DNA from: Funiculus sociatus GB2-C1
GTDB taxonomy: Bacteria > Cyanobacteriota > Cyanobacteriia > Cyanobacteriales > FACHB-T130
Assembly (NCBI RefSeq): GCF_039962115.1
Contig: NZ_JAMPKJ010000001.1
Coordinates: 62,001-126,000, forward strand
Length of the DNA stretch: 64,000 bases
Reading direction: 5' to 3'
A program made the translations under genes and the position numbers. Shown piece by piece: positions 34,096 to 43,998 of the stretch. Position 1 is the stretch's first letter; the number at the start of each line of letters is the position of its first letter. The notes beneath the pieces are model-generated. The model was not told the DNA's origin. It did not search any database and was given only the letters and a program-made list of their open reading frames with translations.

Positions 34096-35055
34096 TTAGC
34101 GGGCTAGGAAAATGTTACCAATTTGTGTCATATCCACATTTCCCCCAGTGATGATGACACCAATCTTTGCATCTGTAACAACTCCTGAAAGTAAAGCAGC
34201 TGCTGCTAAAGCGCCTGTGGGTTCTACGACAATCTTTAAGCGGAGCCACAAGAAAAACATGGTGCTGCGGATGGCTTCTTCAGATACTGTCACCATATCA
34301 TCAACATAATGCAACACCAGCGGAAAGGTAATTTTCCCTAAACAGGGTGTGCGTGCGCCATCGGCGATGGTGTCAGGATTGGTAACAGTATGCAGCGTTT
34401 TGGTGTGAAACGAGCGGGTAGCATCGTCGGCGCGTTCGGGTTCTACGCCGATGACTCGACAATTGGGTGAAAAAGCTTTGGTAGCGATCGCGCAGCCGGA
34501 TAATAAACCACCGCCACCGCAACAAACTAACACTAAGTCTAATTTTCCAACTTCCTGAATTAGTTCTAAAGCTGTTGTTCCTTGTCCTGCTATCACATGA
34601 GGATGATCGTAGGGGGGAATTAGGGTGAGATGGCGATCGCTGACCATATCTTTCGCCAAAGCTTCCCGCGTCGTTTCCTGACGATTGTACAAAATTACCT
34701 CAGCACCATAACCGCGAGTTGCGGCTTGCTTCACTGCTGGTGCATCATCAGGCATGATGATAGTAGTGCGAATGCCTAGCAGTTGTCCAGCAAGCGCGAT
34801 CGCTTGGGCATGATTTCCCGATGAATACGTCAAAACGCCGCTTTGCTTTTGTGCTTTTGATAACTGCGCCATTGCATTGTACGCACCCCGAAACTTAAAC
34901 GAACCTGTGCGTTGAAAATTCTCGCACTTGAAGAACACCTGAGAGTTGGTGCGCTGATTGACAGTTTTTGAGGTTAACACAGGTGTACGGTGGGCAATAC
35001 CGCTAAGGCGCACCGCAGCAGCTTCCACCTCGGCGATGGTAACGGATAATACCAT
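34096..35055 (-). CDS. PLP-dependent threonine/serine dehydratase-like enzyme
   Basis: The 319-residue form from the ATG at 35055 fits the single-domain fold-type II family (TdcB-like, also serine racemase or hydroxyaspartate ammonia-lyase). The longer frame to 35130 would include repeat-like spacer codons. The Schiff-base Lys is in the motif SFKFRGA, the substrate loop is SSGNHAQ, and the PLP-phosphate Gly-rich loop is CCGGGGLLSG. No regulatory ACT domain is fused, which separates it from biosynthetic IlvA. The exact substrate (Thr, Ser or 3-hydroxyaspartate) is open. The Crp-type gene follows 18 bp downstream on the same strand. Confidence 0.87.
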   Translation of the reverse strand: MVLSVTIAEVEAAAVRLSGIAHRTPVLTSKTVNQRTNSQVFFKCENFQRTGSFKFRGAYNAMAQLSKAQKQSGVLTYSSGNHAQAIALAGQLLGIRTTIIMPDDAPAVKQAATRGYGAEVILYNRQETTREALAKDMVSDRHLTLIPPYDHPHVIAGQGTTALELIQEVGKLDLVLVCCGGGGLLSGCAIATKAFSPNCRVIGVEPERADDATRSFHTKTLHTVTNPDTIADGARTPCLGKITFPLVLHYVDDMVTVSEEAIRSTMFFLWLRLKIVVEPTGALAAAALLSGVVTDAKIGVIITGGNVDMTQIGNIFLAR

Positions 35056-35375
35056 TTTGGATTTTGGATTGGTAATTGGGGGTTCCTTGTCAGCCAAGGA
35101 TGCGATCGCGATCGCATCCTTGGTTGGCATTCCTGAGTAAAAATTATAAAGTTACTCTAAATAGAGATTTTTTCTTTTATCTTTTCCCGTAAGCTTACCA
35201 AAGGTAAGCCAAAAATATCTAATTTTCTACTGCTTTTTTTTGCGGACAAAAGCTGTGAGCTTTTTTATTTAGCAGCAAACACAAAAATTAGTTAAAATCC
35301 ACTACATTTTTTAATCTTATCTCCCCTCTCAACAAACTGAAGACACCCGAACAGGGCATTTTAATCTTTACTATT
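35056..35375. other. Divergent promoter region before the signalling island
   Basis: About 320 bp between the dehydratase and the CBS-PAS kinase. It contains short GGATTTT tandem units, a GATGCGATCGCGATCGCATC palindrome (35099-35118) and a T-rich tract, but no coding frame or clear promoter consensus. Confidence 0.5.
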
Positions 35376-38300
35376 ATGCAACTCCACAATCAGCCCAATT
35401 GTTCTTTAGTTTCAGAACAAGCAATTGACCGTCACTTGTTAACTGTTGCTCGTGACAACCCTCTACCAGAAGTTATAGCTAGTCTTCAGTCTGGAGATTC
35501 GAGCCGGTGTGCTTTAGTGATGGAGGAGTCCCGGTTAGTTGGGTTGTTTAGTGAGCATAATATTATATCGCTTAACCTAGCTCAAAGGCATTTAGAAAAG
35601 GTTAAAGTTGCTGAGGTGATGACGACACCCGTTATTACCCTAAATATATCAAATTTACCAGATATTTTTATATTATCTTCATTATTGCAACAACATCAAA
35701 TTCACCATCTGCCTGTAGTAGGCGATCGCGATCAAATATTGGGAGTAATCACCCCTCAAAGTATTTGCCGAGTGCTGGAAAAAGAAATTTCAAATCTTAA
35801 TTCTGCATTTGCCAATTTGGAATCTGCGAAAGGGGAAAATTTGAGTAGCGTCACCCAGGATAGATCAAAAGGTAGCGAGAAAATCGGGCTTATAGCTCCA
35901 AACACAAGCCAACACCAGCAATTAGAAGGAAGCTGGCAACAGGCGAAGGAAAAATTAGCAATTACAGTAGAAGCGCCTGCAACTTACCTAAAAGAACCTT
36001 ATGAAACCCTATCAGTTAAAGTTGCCAAGGAGCAGAGTTTTAAGACTCTCTTAGTAAGAGAGAGACAGTATAAGTCGGTTGTTGACAACGTTAAAGAAGT
36101 ATTTTTCCAGACAGATACAGCAGGTTTCTGGACATTTCTAAATCCTGCATGGACGGAAATTACTGGATTCAGCATCGAAGAAAGCCTCGATACAAATTTT
36201 CTAAATTACATCCATCCTGACGATCGCCAACACAATCTAGAGCTATTTCAACTATTGATTAATGGAGAGAAAGACTATTGCAAACATGAGATTAGGTACT
36301 TGACAAAAGATGGTGACTACAGATGGATTGAGGTTTATGTAAGTCTGACATTTGCTGACGACAATGCGATATTGGGTACTTGCGGTACGCTGAACGATAT
36401 CACGGAGCGCAAGCAAGCTGAATTTGCTTTGCAGGAAAGCGAACTGCGGTTCCGCTCTTTAGTTTCCAATATTCCCGGCGTAGTTTATCGCTCTGGCTGC
36501 GATTCGGACTGGACAATGGAGTTTATCGGCGATGCGATCGCAGAAATTTCCGGCTATCCACCTAGTGACTTTATTCACAACAAAATTCGCACTTTCGCTA
36601 GTATTATTCATCCCGAAGACACAGCCAATTGTGAAAATTTAGTTTTGAAAGCCGTGAAAGAGAGACAACTGTTTCTCGCTGAATATCGGATTATTCGAGC
36701 AGATGGCAGCATCAGATGGGTCTATGATAGAGGTCAAGGATTCTTTAGTGATGATGGGAGCGTACTTTGGCTCGACGGGGCAATCTTTGATATCACTGAA
36801 CGCAAGCGAGCCGAAGCAGAATTAGAAAAGTCAAATCAGCGGACTATTAAAATTTTAGAAAGTATCACAGATGCTTTTTTTGCCCTCGATAAATCCTGGT
36901 GCTTCACTTACTTAAACTCAAAAGCCGAGCAGTACTTATTAAAAACCAGAGACGAATTAATTGGCAAATGTATTTGGGACGAGTTGCCAGAGGTAGCTAA
37001 TTCTAGCTTGATAAAGCAATATCACAAAGCTGTATCCGAAAATATTACAATTCATTTTGAGACATTTTATGGGTCATCAAATACCTGGTATCAGTTACAA
37101 GTTTATCCTTATGAAGATGGCTTAAGCGTTTACTGCCATGACATTACTGAGCGTAAACAAGCAGAAGTTGCACTGCAAGAAAGTGAGGCGCGATATCGCG
37201 CAGTTGTTGAAGATCAAACGGAAATGATCTGTCGTTTTTTGCCTGATGGAAGCTTAAGTTTTGTCAACGACGCTTACTGTCGTTTCTTCAACAAACAGCC
37301 TAAAGAGTTAGTAGGGCAAACTTTTGCTCCCTTCATGTTAGAAGAGAAGCAAGAATGGATAACACAAGAAATGGCTTTTCTTACCCCAGAAAAATCAGTA
37401 CTGAGTTACGAACATCAGGTAGTAATGCCAAGCAAGGAGATTTGCATTCAGCAGTGGACAAACCGGGCAATATTTAACGAATTTGGTCAGTTTGTCGAAT
37501 TCCAGGCAGTCGGTCGGGATATCACTCTACGCAAAGCCGCTGAGAAAGCACTGGCAAAGCGCGAACGCCACTGGGCAGCATTGGTTACAATTGGGCGTCG
37601 GTTATTGGTTTCGAACGACAAAGAAAGCTGCTACAAACAGGTGTTGAAAACGCTGGGGACGGTTTCGCGTGCCAGCCGGATTTACGTGTTTGAGAACCAC
37701 ACAGATGAGTCGGGTTGTCTGCGGATGAGTCAGCGTGCCGAGTGGTGCGGCGAGGGTGTCAACCCCAAAATTGACAATCCTTTGCTGCAAAACCTCTCTT
37801 ATGACGACTATTTTCCTCGCTGGGCTAACCAATTGGCGCGGGGGAAAATCGTTTCTGGGGTAGTGGCAAAATTTCCAGAGTCAGAGCGTCAGGTTTTAGA
37901 ACCGCAGGGCATTCTTTCGATTTTAGTCTTGCCGATGATTGTTAATGACAAGTTCTTTGGCTTTATTGGCTTTGATAATTGCTATGAAGCTCGCCCCTGG
38001 GCTTCATCAGATGTGGATATTCTCCGAGCGGCAGCAACGGCAATATCTATGTACCAACAACGCAGACTTGCGGAGTTGGCGCTGCGGGAGAGTGAGGAAC
38101 GGTTCCGGCAGCTGGCAGAAAATATTGATGAGGTGTTCTGGATGACTAACCCTGATAAAACCCAGATTATCTACATTAGTTCTGCATTTGAGAAGATTTG
38201 GGGGCGCACCTGCGAGAGTTTGTATAACAATCCTAAATATTGGGTGGAATCAATCCATCCAGAGGATCGCGATCGCATCGTTGCTCTCATTCGTAACAAT

Positions 38301-39914
38301 CCCCAACGGACTTTAAACGAAGAATATCGAATTGTGCGCCCCGATGGTTCGGTTCGCTGGGTCTGGGATCGCGCCTTTCCCATCCGGAACGCCGCCGGAG
38401 AAATCTGCCGCATCACCGGACTTGCAGAAGACATCACCGAACGCAAGTCAGCACAGCAGACTCTTTTACGCATCAGCGCCGCTGTGGAAAAATCCAGCGA
38501 TGCTATCGGGATATCTGGTGTAAATGCTGAACCCATCTATATCAATGAAGCTTTTCGCAACTTATTCGGCTACTCCTTGGATGAATTAGACACCTCTGGA
38601 GGTCTAGCGCTACTGTTCACCCAAAAAGCAGTTAACCAAGAGGTGTTCGCCACCGTCAACGGCGGTAAATCTTGGAGAGGTGAAGTAGAGATGCGATCGC
38701 GTAGCGGCTGCATCATCCAAATTTCCCTTCGTACAGATGCCATCAAAGATACTTCCGGTCAAGTTGTTGGGTCAATTGCCATCTTTACTGATATCACCGA
38801 ACGCCTGCAAGCCGAGCAAGCACTACGGGAGAGTGAGGAGAAGTATCGCAATCTTGTCGAACAAACCAACGATTGGGTGTGGGAAATTGATAGCAATGGT
38901 GTCTTTACCTACGTCAGCCCAAAAGCCTCTGACATTGCAGGCTATCAAGTTGGGGAAATTCTTGGTAAGACTACTTTCAATTTTATGTCGCCGGATGAGG
39001 CAAAGCGATTTCAGTCAGTTCTCAACTACTTTGTTTCTGCACAGCAACCCTTCTCCAATCTAGAAAAAACTGTAATTCACAAAAACGGTCACTCAATTGT
39101 TTTAGAAAGCAGCGGTTCGCCTGTTTTTGAAAGCCAAGGTGTACTGCAAGGTTATCGCGGCATAAGTCGCGACATCACTGAGCGCAAAAAAGCCGACTCA
39201 GAAATCCGTTCATCACTGGAAAAAGAAAAAGAACTCAACGAACTAAAATCTCGCTTCGTCTCAATGGTTTCTCATGAGTTCCGTACTCCCCTAAGCACTA
39301 TTTTGCTTTATACAGAATTGTTAGAACACTATCACCATAAGTGGGATGAGGAGCAAAAACGCCAGTATTTTCTCCGCATTCAAACTGCCATTAAAAATAT
39401 GACCAATCTGCTAAATGATGTTTTAATTATCGGGAAATCCGAAATTGGAAAACTAGAATTTAGCCCAATTTTTTTAAATATAGATGTTTTCTGCCGCAAC
39501 TTGGTGAGCGAAATGCAACTAACAGCAGGTAGTCAACAAACTATTATGTTGCAAAGCTCTAGCTGCTTTCAAAAAGTTTATGTAGATGAACAACTTTTGC
39601 GGCAAATTTTTACAAACTTACTTTCAAATGCTCTGAAATATTCTCCCCAAGGAGGTGTAATTAATTTTTCCTATTATTTTCAAAATGAAAAGTTAGTTTT
39701 TGAAGTGCAAGATGAGGGCATCGGTATTCCCATAGAAGACCAACAACATTTATTTGAAAGCTTCCATCGCGCTACTAATGTAGGTACTATTCCCGGCACT
39801 GGATTGGGGCTGGCGATAGTTAAAGAATGTGTTAAATTACACCAAGGAGAAATTAGCGTAAACAGTCAATTAGGGTTAGGCACGAAGTTTGTAGTCAAGT
39901 TGCCATATCAATAA
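35376..39914 (+). CDS. CBS-PAS7-GAF sensor histidine kinase
   Basis: This 1512-residue soluble kinase opens with a pair of CBS domains (about residues 10-135), which commonly bind adenine nucleotides. PAS domains lie at about 228-347, 353-480, 485-595, 602-722, 905-1026, 1030-1147 and 1152-1275, and a GAF at about 728-898. The kinase core has His1300 (SMVSHEFRTPLS), N-box NLLSNALKYSP, DEGIGIP and [11 protein letters not shown]. No membrane segment, so it senses inside the cell. The next gene (REC-GGDEF-EAL, 33 bp on) is the natural phosphotransfer partner. PAS2-PAS3 resemble two modules of the 1870-residue kinase downstream. No strong ribosome site is seen at the ATG. Confidence 0.9.
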   Translation: MQLHNQPNCSLVSEQAIDRHLLTVARDNPLPEVIASLQSGDSSRCALVMEESRLVGLFSEHNIISLNLAQRHLEKVKVAEVMTTPVITLNISNLPDIFILSSLLQQHQIHHLPVVGDRDQILGVITPQSICRVLEKEISNLNSAFANLESAKGENLSSVTQDRSKGSEKIGLIAPNTSQHQQLEGSWQQAKEKLAITVEAPATYLKEPYETLSVKVAKEQSFKTLLVRERQYKSVVDNVKEVFFQTDTAGFWTFLNPAWTEITGFSIEESLDTNFLNYIHPDDRQHNLELFQLLINGEKDYCKHEIRYLTKDGDYRWIEVYVSLTFADDNAILGTCGTLNDITERKQAEFALQESELRFRSLVSNIPGVVYRSGCDSDWTMEFIGDAIAEISGYPPSDFIHNKIRTFASIIHPEDTANCENLVLKAVKERQLFLAEYRIIRADGSIRWVYDRGQGFFSDDGSVLWLDGAIFDITERKRAEAELEKSNQRTIKILESITDAFFALDKSWCFTYLNSKAEQYLLKTRDELIGKCIWDELPEVANSSLIKQYHKAVSENITIHFETFYGSSNTWYQLQVYPYEDGLSVYCHDITERKQAEVALQESEARYRAVVEDQTEMICRFLPDGSLSFVNDAYCRFFNKQPKELVGQTFAPFMLEEKQEWITQEMAFLTPEKSVLSYEHQVVMPSKEICIQQWTNRAIFNEFGQFVEFQAVGRDITLRKAAEKALAKRERHWAALVTIGRRLLVSNDKESCYKQVLKTLGTVSRASRIYVFENHTDESGCLRMSQRAEWCGEGVNPKIDNPLLQNLSYDDYFPRWANQLARGKIVSGVVAKFPESERQVLEPQGILSILVLPMIVNDKFFGFIGFDNCYEARPWASSDVDILRAAATAISMYQQRRLAELALRESEERFRQLAENIDEVFWMTNPDKTQIIYISSAFEKIWGRTCESLYNNPKYWVESIHPEDRDRIVALIRNNPQRTLNEEYRIVRPDGSVRWVWDRAFPIRNAAGEICRITGLAEDITERKSAQQTLLRISAAVEKSSDAIGISGVNAEPIYINEAFRNLFGYSLDELDTSGGLALLFTQKAVNQEVFATVNGGKSWRGEVEMRSRSGCIIQISLRTDAIKDTSGQVVGSIAIFTDITERLQAEQALRESEEKYRNLVEQTNDWVWEIDSNGVFTYVSPKASDIAGYQVGEILGKTTFNFMSPDEAKRFQSVLNYFVSAQQPFSNLEKTVIHKNGHSIVLESSGSPVFESQGVLQGYRGISRDITERKKADSEIRSSLEKEKELNELKSRFVSMVSHEFRTPLSTILLYTELLEHYHHKWDEEQKRQYFLRIQTAIKNMTNLLNDVLIIGKSEIGKLEFSPIFLNIDVFCRNLVSEMQLTAGSQQTIMLQSSSCFQKVYVDEQLLRQIFTNLLSNALKYSPQGGVINFSYYFQNEKLVFEVQDEGIGIPIEDQQHLFESFHRATNVGTIPGTGLGLAIVKECVKLHQGEISVNSQLGLGTKFVVKLPYQ

Positions 39915-39947
39915 AAACTTAACAGGGTCAGGGAGAAACCGGCAAAA

Positions 39948-41687
39948 ATGAACAAGATTTTAGTTATTGAAGATGAAGAACCAGTTTTAGCTGGAATGAG
40001 CGCCCTTTTAATAGCTGAGAATTTCGATGTAATAGGCGCAGAAAATGGTAAACTTGGGGTAAAGCTGGCACTCAAAAACCAACCAGAGTTAATTATTTGT
40101 GATGTCACAATGCCGGAACTGGATGGATACGGTGTATTGAGAGAACTGCGTCAAAATCCAGCCACGGCTATGATTCCTTTTATTTTTCTAACTGCAAAAT
40201 CTACCAAATCCGATCTGCGTCAGGGTATGGAACTGGGGGCTGATGATTATCTTACCAAACCGTTTACCAGAGATGAATTATTGGGCGCGATCGCTGCTAG
40301 ATTCAAAAAACAAACAGTAATGTTTGAACATTACTCAACTGAATTAAAACATACAGAAGAAAAAGTCAATCACCTGGTATATTACAATAACTTGACCGAC
40401 CTGCCCAATCGCTTGTCACTACAAGAACAGTTCCATCAAGTGATTGCTCATATAGACAAATTACCAAGCCAATCTTCTATTAGTATTCTCTCTATTAGTT
40501 TAGATAGATTTAGCCGCGTCAACGACTCTTTAGGCTATACACTAGGCGACTTGCTACTTAAGTCTGTAGCCGAACGCCTGACAATGTGTGTTAGTAGCGG
40601 CGACTTTGTTGCTCACTTGCAAGCCGATATATTTGCAATTATTCTTCTAACTGATGACACAAAATCAGATGTTGGCGTTATCCACGACATTTTAAATACA
40701 ATTTCTCAACCTTTCATGCTGGAGGGTCACGAAGTCTTTATCACCTCCAGCATTGGCATCTCGTGCTATCCGTCGGATGGTGGTGACATTGACACTTTAA
40801 TTAAAAATGCTTCTCTAGCAACATTCGGGGCTAAAAAGCAAGGGGGAAATACTTATCAGTTTTACACATCAGATATGCAGGCTGACTCTGTCGATCAATT
40901 GACCCTAGAATCTAGCTTGCGCCGTGCCTTAGAACGAGAAGAATTTCAGGTATACTATCAGCCGCAAGTCGAATTAAAAACCGGAAAGATTGTTGGGATA
41001 GAAGCGTTAATACGTTGGCAACATCCAGAACTAGGGCTAATTTCTCCGGCAACATTTATACCATTGGCAGAAGAAACAGGCTTGATTATGCCCATTGGCG
41101 AATGGGTTTTAAAAACTGCTTGCGCTCAAACTCAAGCATGGCAAACCGCTGGTTTTTCTTCTTTACGAGTAGCAGTTAATTTGTCATGCAGACAATTCAA
41201 TCAAGAAAACTTGGGTGAGAGTATAGTCGAAATTTTAAATAACACAGGTCTGGCTCCGCAATTTTTAGAATTAGAAATTACTGAAAGCGTACTAACCCAA
41301 AATGAATCAGCAGCTATCAAGACATTAAATAAGTTGAAGCTTTTAGGAATCGAAATATCTATTGATGATTTCGGGACTGGATATTCTTCTTTAAGTTATC
41401 TCAAAAAATTTCCTTTTTCTACTTTAAAAATAGACCAGAGTTTCATCCGGAATATTAACACTGATGCTAGATGTAAAAACATCACTATGGCAATTATTCA
41501 AATGTCACAAAAATTGAATTTAAAAGTGATTGCTGAGGGAGTAGAAGCGGCAGAAGAAGTATCTTTTCTTTGCCAACATAATTGTGATGAAGTCCAAGGA
41601 TATTTGTTTTGTCGCCCTGTACCACCGGAAGAATTGGAAAAACTACTGTGGAAAGGTAAGAAACTGCCGATTCCTATTTTAATTTAA
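39948..41687 (+). CDS. REC-GGDEF-EAL response regulator (c-di-GMP phosphodiesterase)
   Basis: A 579-residue response regulator: REC (residues 1-118, Asp52), a degenerate GGDEF domain (about 145-310, signature changed to LQADIF so no cyclase activity is expected) and an intact EAL domain (about 325-570). The EAL catalytic set is all there: EALIRW, NLSCRQF, ELEITES, DDFGTGYSS, KIDQSF, IAEGVE and QGYLFCRP. It should cleave c-di-GMP when phosphorylated by the kinase encoded just upstream. The inactive GGDEF may be an allosteric GTP site, as in some family members. It converges on a GGDEF-containing operon. Confidence 0.92.
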   Translation: MNKILVIEDEEPVLAGMSALLIAENFDVIGAENGKLGVKLALKNQPELIICDVTMPELDGYGVLRELRQNPATAMIPFIFLTAKSTKSDLRQGMELGADDYLTKPFTRDELLGAIAARFKKQTVMFEHYSTELKHTEEKVNHLVYYNNLTDLPNRLSLQEQFHQVIAHIDKLPSQSSISILSISLDRFSRVNDSLGYTLGDLLLKSVAERLTMCVSSGDFVAHLQADIFAIILLTDDTKSDVGVIHDILNTISQPFMLEGHEVFITSSIGISCYPSDGGDIDTLIKNASLATFGAKKQGGNTYQFYTSDMQADSVDQLTLESSLRRALEREEFQVYYQPQVELKTGKIVGIEALIRWQHPELGLISPATFIPLAEETGLIMPIGEWVLKTACAQTQAWQTAGFSSLRVAVNLSCRQFNQENLGESIVEILNNTGLAPQFLELEITESVLTQNESAAIKTLNKLKLLGIEISIDDFGTGYSSLSYLKKFPFSTLKIDQSFIRNINTDARCKNITMAIIQMSQKLNLKVIAEGVEAAEEVSFLCQHNCDEVQGYLFCRPVPPEELEKLLWKGKKLPIPILI

Positions 41688-41691
41688 GGAG

Positions 41692-41720
41692 ATTCCTAAT
41701 AGCAATTAGCTATTAGGAAT
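41692..41720. terminator. Hairpin between convergent c-di-GMP genes
   Basis: A perfect 12-bp stem ATTCCTAATAGC/GCTATTAGGAAT with a 5-base loop lies within the 25-bp gap between the two convergent stop codons. It overlaps the last codons of the minus-strand gene, so it probably serves both directions. Confidence 0.6.
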
Positions 41721-43485
41721 TAGCAATAACAACTTTATTTCGTCCGTGTCGTTTGGCTTCGTAGAGTGCTTTGTCTGCGGCTTCATTGAGTTGCGTCGCA
41801 TCAACCACACTGGGAAAAACAGCAACACCACAGCTAAAAGTGACGGAAAATTCAGCCCCTTCAGACTGTTGCCGAACTTTGGCAAAGCCTTCCCGGATGC
41901 GATTGAGCACCTTGACTGCTGTTAGACCATCTGTATGCGGCAAGATGATAGCAAATTCTTCACCGCCGTAACGACCAGTAATATCAGTTTTACGCAAACG
42001 CTGCTGCAATAGACGGGAGAGACTTTTCAAAACGCGATCGCCTGTCAAATGCCCATAGGTATCATTAACTGACTTAAAATCATCAATATCAATCATGGCA
42101 AAGGCGACTGTGGTATTTTCCCGGCTAGCCCGTTGCACTTCAATACTTAATTGCTCTTTGATAGTCGTATGATTAAGTAGCCCCGTCAAACTATCGCGCA
42201 CCATCACAGAACGTAAAAGACGCGATCGCTGCACTCGCGGCATCACCGACGCCACGAGATGGTGTGGCAAAATTGGCTTAGTCAAAAAATCGTCCCCGCC
42301 TAGCTGAATCGCCGTCAGCTGCTTATTAAAATCAGTCTCTACCGAGAGAAACACAATCGGAATCCCCATATAAGCAGGTTGCTGACGGATCACCGATGCC
42401 AATTCCAAGCCATCGCAACCCGGCATATACATATCCATCAAAATCAAATCCGGTCTAAACTCAATCAAAGGCTGCATCACCTGCAAAGGATCAGCGATCG
42501 CTACCGTCATCATCCCCGCCTGCTCTAAAGTTAAGCTATAGAAAGTAGCCAAAGACGCATCATCGTCAACAATTAAAATTCGATACGGTTCTGGGGTTTG
42601 CGGTGCCGTCAGCGAATCCAAAGCATCAATCAACTCTCCGATATTAATCGGCTTAGGGAAATATGCCTTCCCACCTGCCCTCACTGCCTGCAAACGCGCT
42701 GTCAGATCGTTTCTGCAAGAGATAAATACAACTGGCAAAGGTTGTTCGCGCCCTTTCTGGATTTGGGTGATAGTTTTCGGGCCTGCCAAATTGTCTTCAG
42801 GGAACACCACATCCATGATGACTGCTGCTGGGGGTGTTTGAGCGATCGCGTCCTGAAGTTCAACAAACTCGTTAAAGGCGCGAACATCATAACCAAAACA
42901 ACCGATTTGCAACACTAAATCCTGTGACAAAAGTGGATCGTCTTCAACCAGAAAAATCAGCCGATTGTCTGACTCCGGTAGGGGAGGAAGTGTCAGCGGC
43001 AGGTTTACCGACAATTCTTGAGTGGACAGTAAACAAATTTCACTCGCCGCGTGTTTCAATACCCCTAGCAGCACCAAAATTTGTGCTTGCTGTTCCGAAG
43101 TTGGCAAATCCCCACATTCCAGCATCGCTTTGAAAACAAGTTCCAATGTTCGGGCGGCATTGCCTAACGTTAGAAAGCCAAATGTAGCGCCCGATCCAGC
43201 CAGACGGTGTGTTAAGTTGTGCAGCGTTACCAAAAGTGAGGAAGCTTCGGAGAGGGGCAGAGGCGGTGAGGCGGTGATGGGGTGATGAGGTGAAAAGAGG
43301 AATTTAGTATTATCTTTTCCCACTCTCCCACTCTCCCCCTCCTCCACTGCGATACTCTTTTCCAAACTTGCAAGCAGCTGATTCCACATAGCTTCAATCT
43401 GCTCAACTCGACTTGGTAGTTGCTGCGTGTAAGCAATACGTAAGGCGTTTAGTTGTTCTTGTGGATTTTTCACAGAATTAAACAT
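41713..43485 (-). CDS. Hpt-REC-REC-GGDEF diguanylate cyclase
   Basis: The 590-residue protein has an Hpt domain (about 1-155, His93 in LTHRLAGSGATF), two receivers (about 178-300 and 305-425; Asp in VIMDVVFP and LILMDMYMPG) and a GGDEF domain (about 430-590) with the intact signature RYGGEEFAIILP and DIDDFKSVNDTYGH. It is PleD-like and should make c-di-GMP when phosphorylated. Between Hpt helices a 35-residue low-complexity insert (about 45-80) derives from spacer-type DNA (43255-43350). It is the third gene after the hybrid kinase and a CheY-like protein, overlapping the latter by 8 bp. Confidence 0.9.
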   Translation of the reverse strand: MFNSVKNPQEQLNALRIAYTQQLPSRVEQIEAMWNQLLASLEKSIAVEEGESGRVGKDNTKFLFSPHHPITASPPLPLSEASSLLVTLHNLTHRLAGSGATFGFLTLGNAARTLELVFKAMLECGDLPTSEQQAQILVLLGVLKHAASEICLLSTQELSVNLPLTLPPLPESDNRLIFLVEDDPLLSQDLVLQIGCFGYDVRAFNEFVELQDAIAQTPPAAVIMDVVFPEDNLAGPKTITQIQKGREQPLPVVFISCRNDLTARLQAVRAGGKAYFPKPINIGELIDALDSLTAPQTPEPYRILIVDDDASLATFYSLTLEQAGMMTVAIADPLQVMQPLIEFRPDLILMDMYMPGCDGLELASVIRQQPAYMGIPIVFLSVETDFNKQLTAIQLGGDDFLTKPILPHHLVASVMPRVQRSRLLRSVMVRDSLTGLLNHTTIKEQLSIEVQRASRENTTVAFAMIDIDDFKSVNDTYGHLTGDRVLKSLSRLLQQRLRKTDITGRYGGEEFAIILPHTDGLTAVKVLNRIREGFAKVRQQSEGAEFSVTFSCGVAVFPSVVDATQLNEAADKALYEAKRHGRNKVVIANS

Positions 43486-43870
43486 GGTACTGAGACCACA
43501 AGCGATTAAGAGTTGCAGAAAGAGTCATCGGGTCAAACGGCTTTGCAATTACATCCAAAACGCCGAGTTGTTTATAGGAAGCTACTTCGTGAGTTTGAAC
43601 TTTGGCAGTCAAAAAAATCACAGGAGTAGTTAAAGTTTCTCTTAGTTCGCGCAGAGCCTTTAGCGTACTAATACCGTCCATACCCGGCATCATCACATCA
43701 AGCAGAATCAAATCTGGGGCAAAAGTTGGCGCGGCTTGAATTGCTTCACTGCCAGAACTACATATTTGCACAGTAAAACCGCCGACAGCCTGCAAACCCA
43801 AGCTGGCAACAGTTTGGATATCTGGGTCATCTTCCACAAACAAAATCCGGTTTAGAGGTGGGGTAGACAA
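43478..43870 (-). CDS. CheY-like single-domain response regulator
   Basis: A 130-residue lone receiver with acidic pocket (FVEDDPD), phospho-Asp58 (LILLDVMMPG), Thr in TAK and Lys in AKPFD. It ends 8 bp inside the start of the Hpt-REC-REC-GGDEF gene and follows the big hybrid kinase by 128 bp. It probably acts as a phosphate shuttle between that kinase and the Hpt protein, or as a sink (inference). Confidence 0.9.
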   Translation of the reverse strand: MSTPPLNRILFVEDDPDIQTVASLGLQAVGGFTVQICSSGSEAIQAAPTFAPDLILLDVMMPGMDGISTLKALRELRETLTTPVIFLTAKVQTHEVASYKQLGVLDVIAKPFDPMTLSATLNRLWSQYHV

Positions 43871-43998
43871 AGCGTTTCTCTAAGTTGTACTTCCAAAAAA
43901 GAGTCTGCTGAAGAAAACAAATTAAAAATTTAAGAGTTTCTTGGCGATTTTTAATTTGCATTTCTAATGTGGCATTTCGTCAGCGTAACTGGCTACGG

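Noticed and set aside
39948-41687. Bifunctional cyclase/phosphodiesterase
   Set aside because: The GGDEF signature is LQADIF, so only the EAL half is expected to be active.
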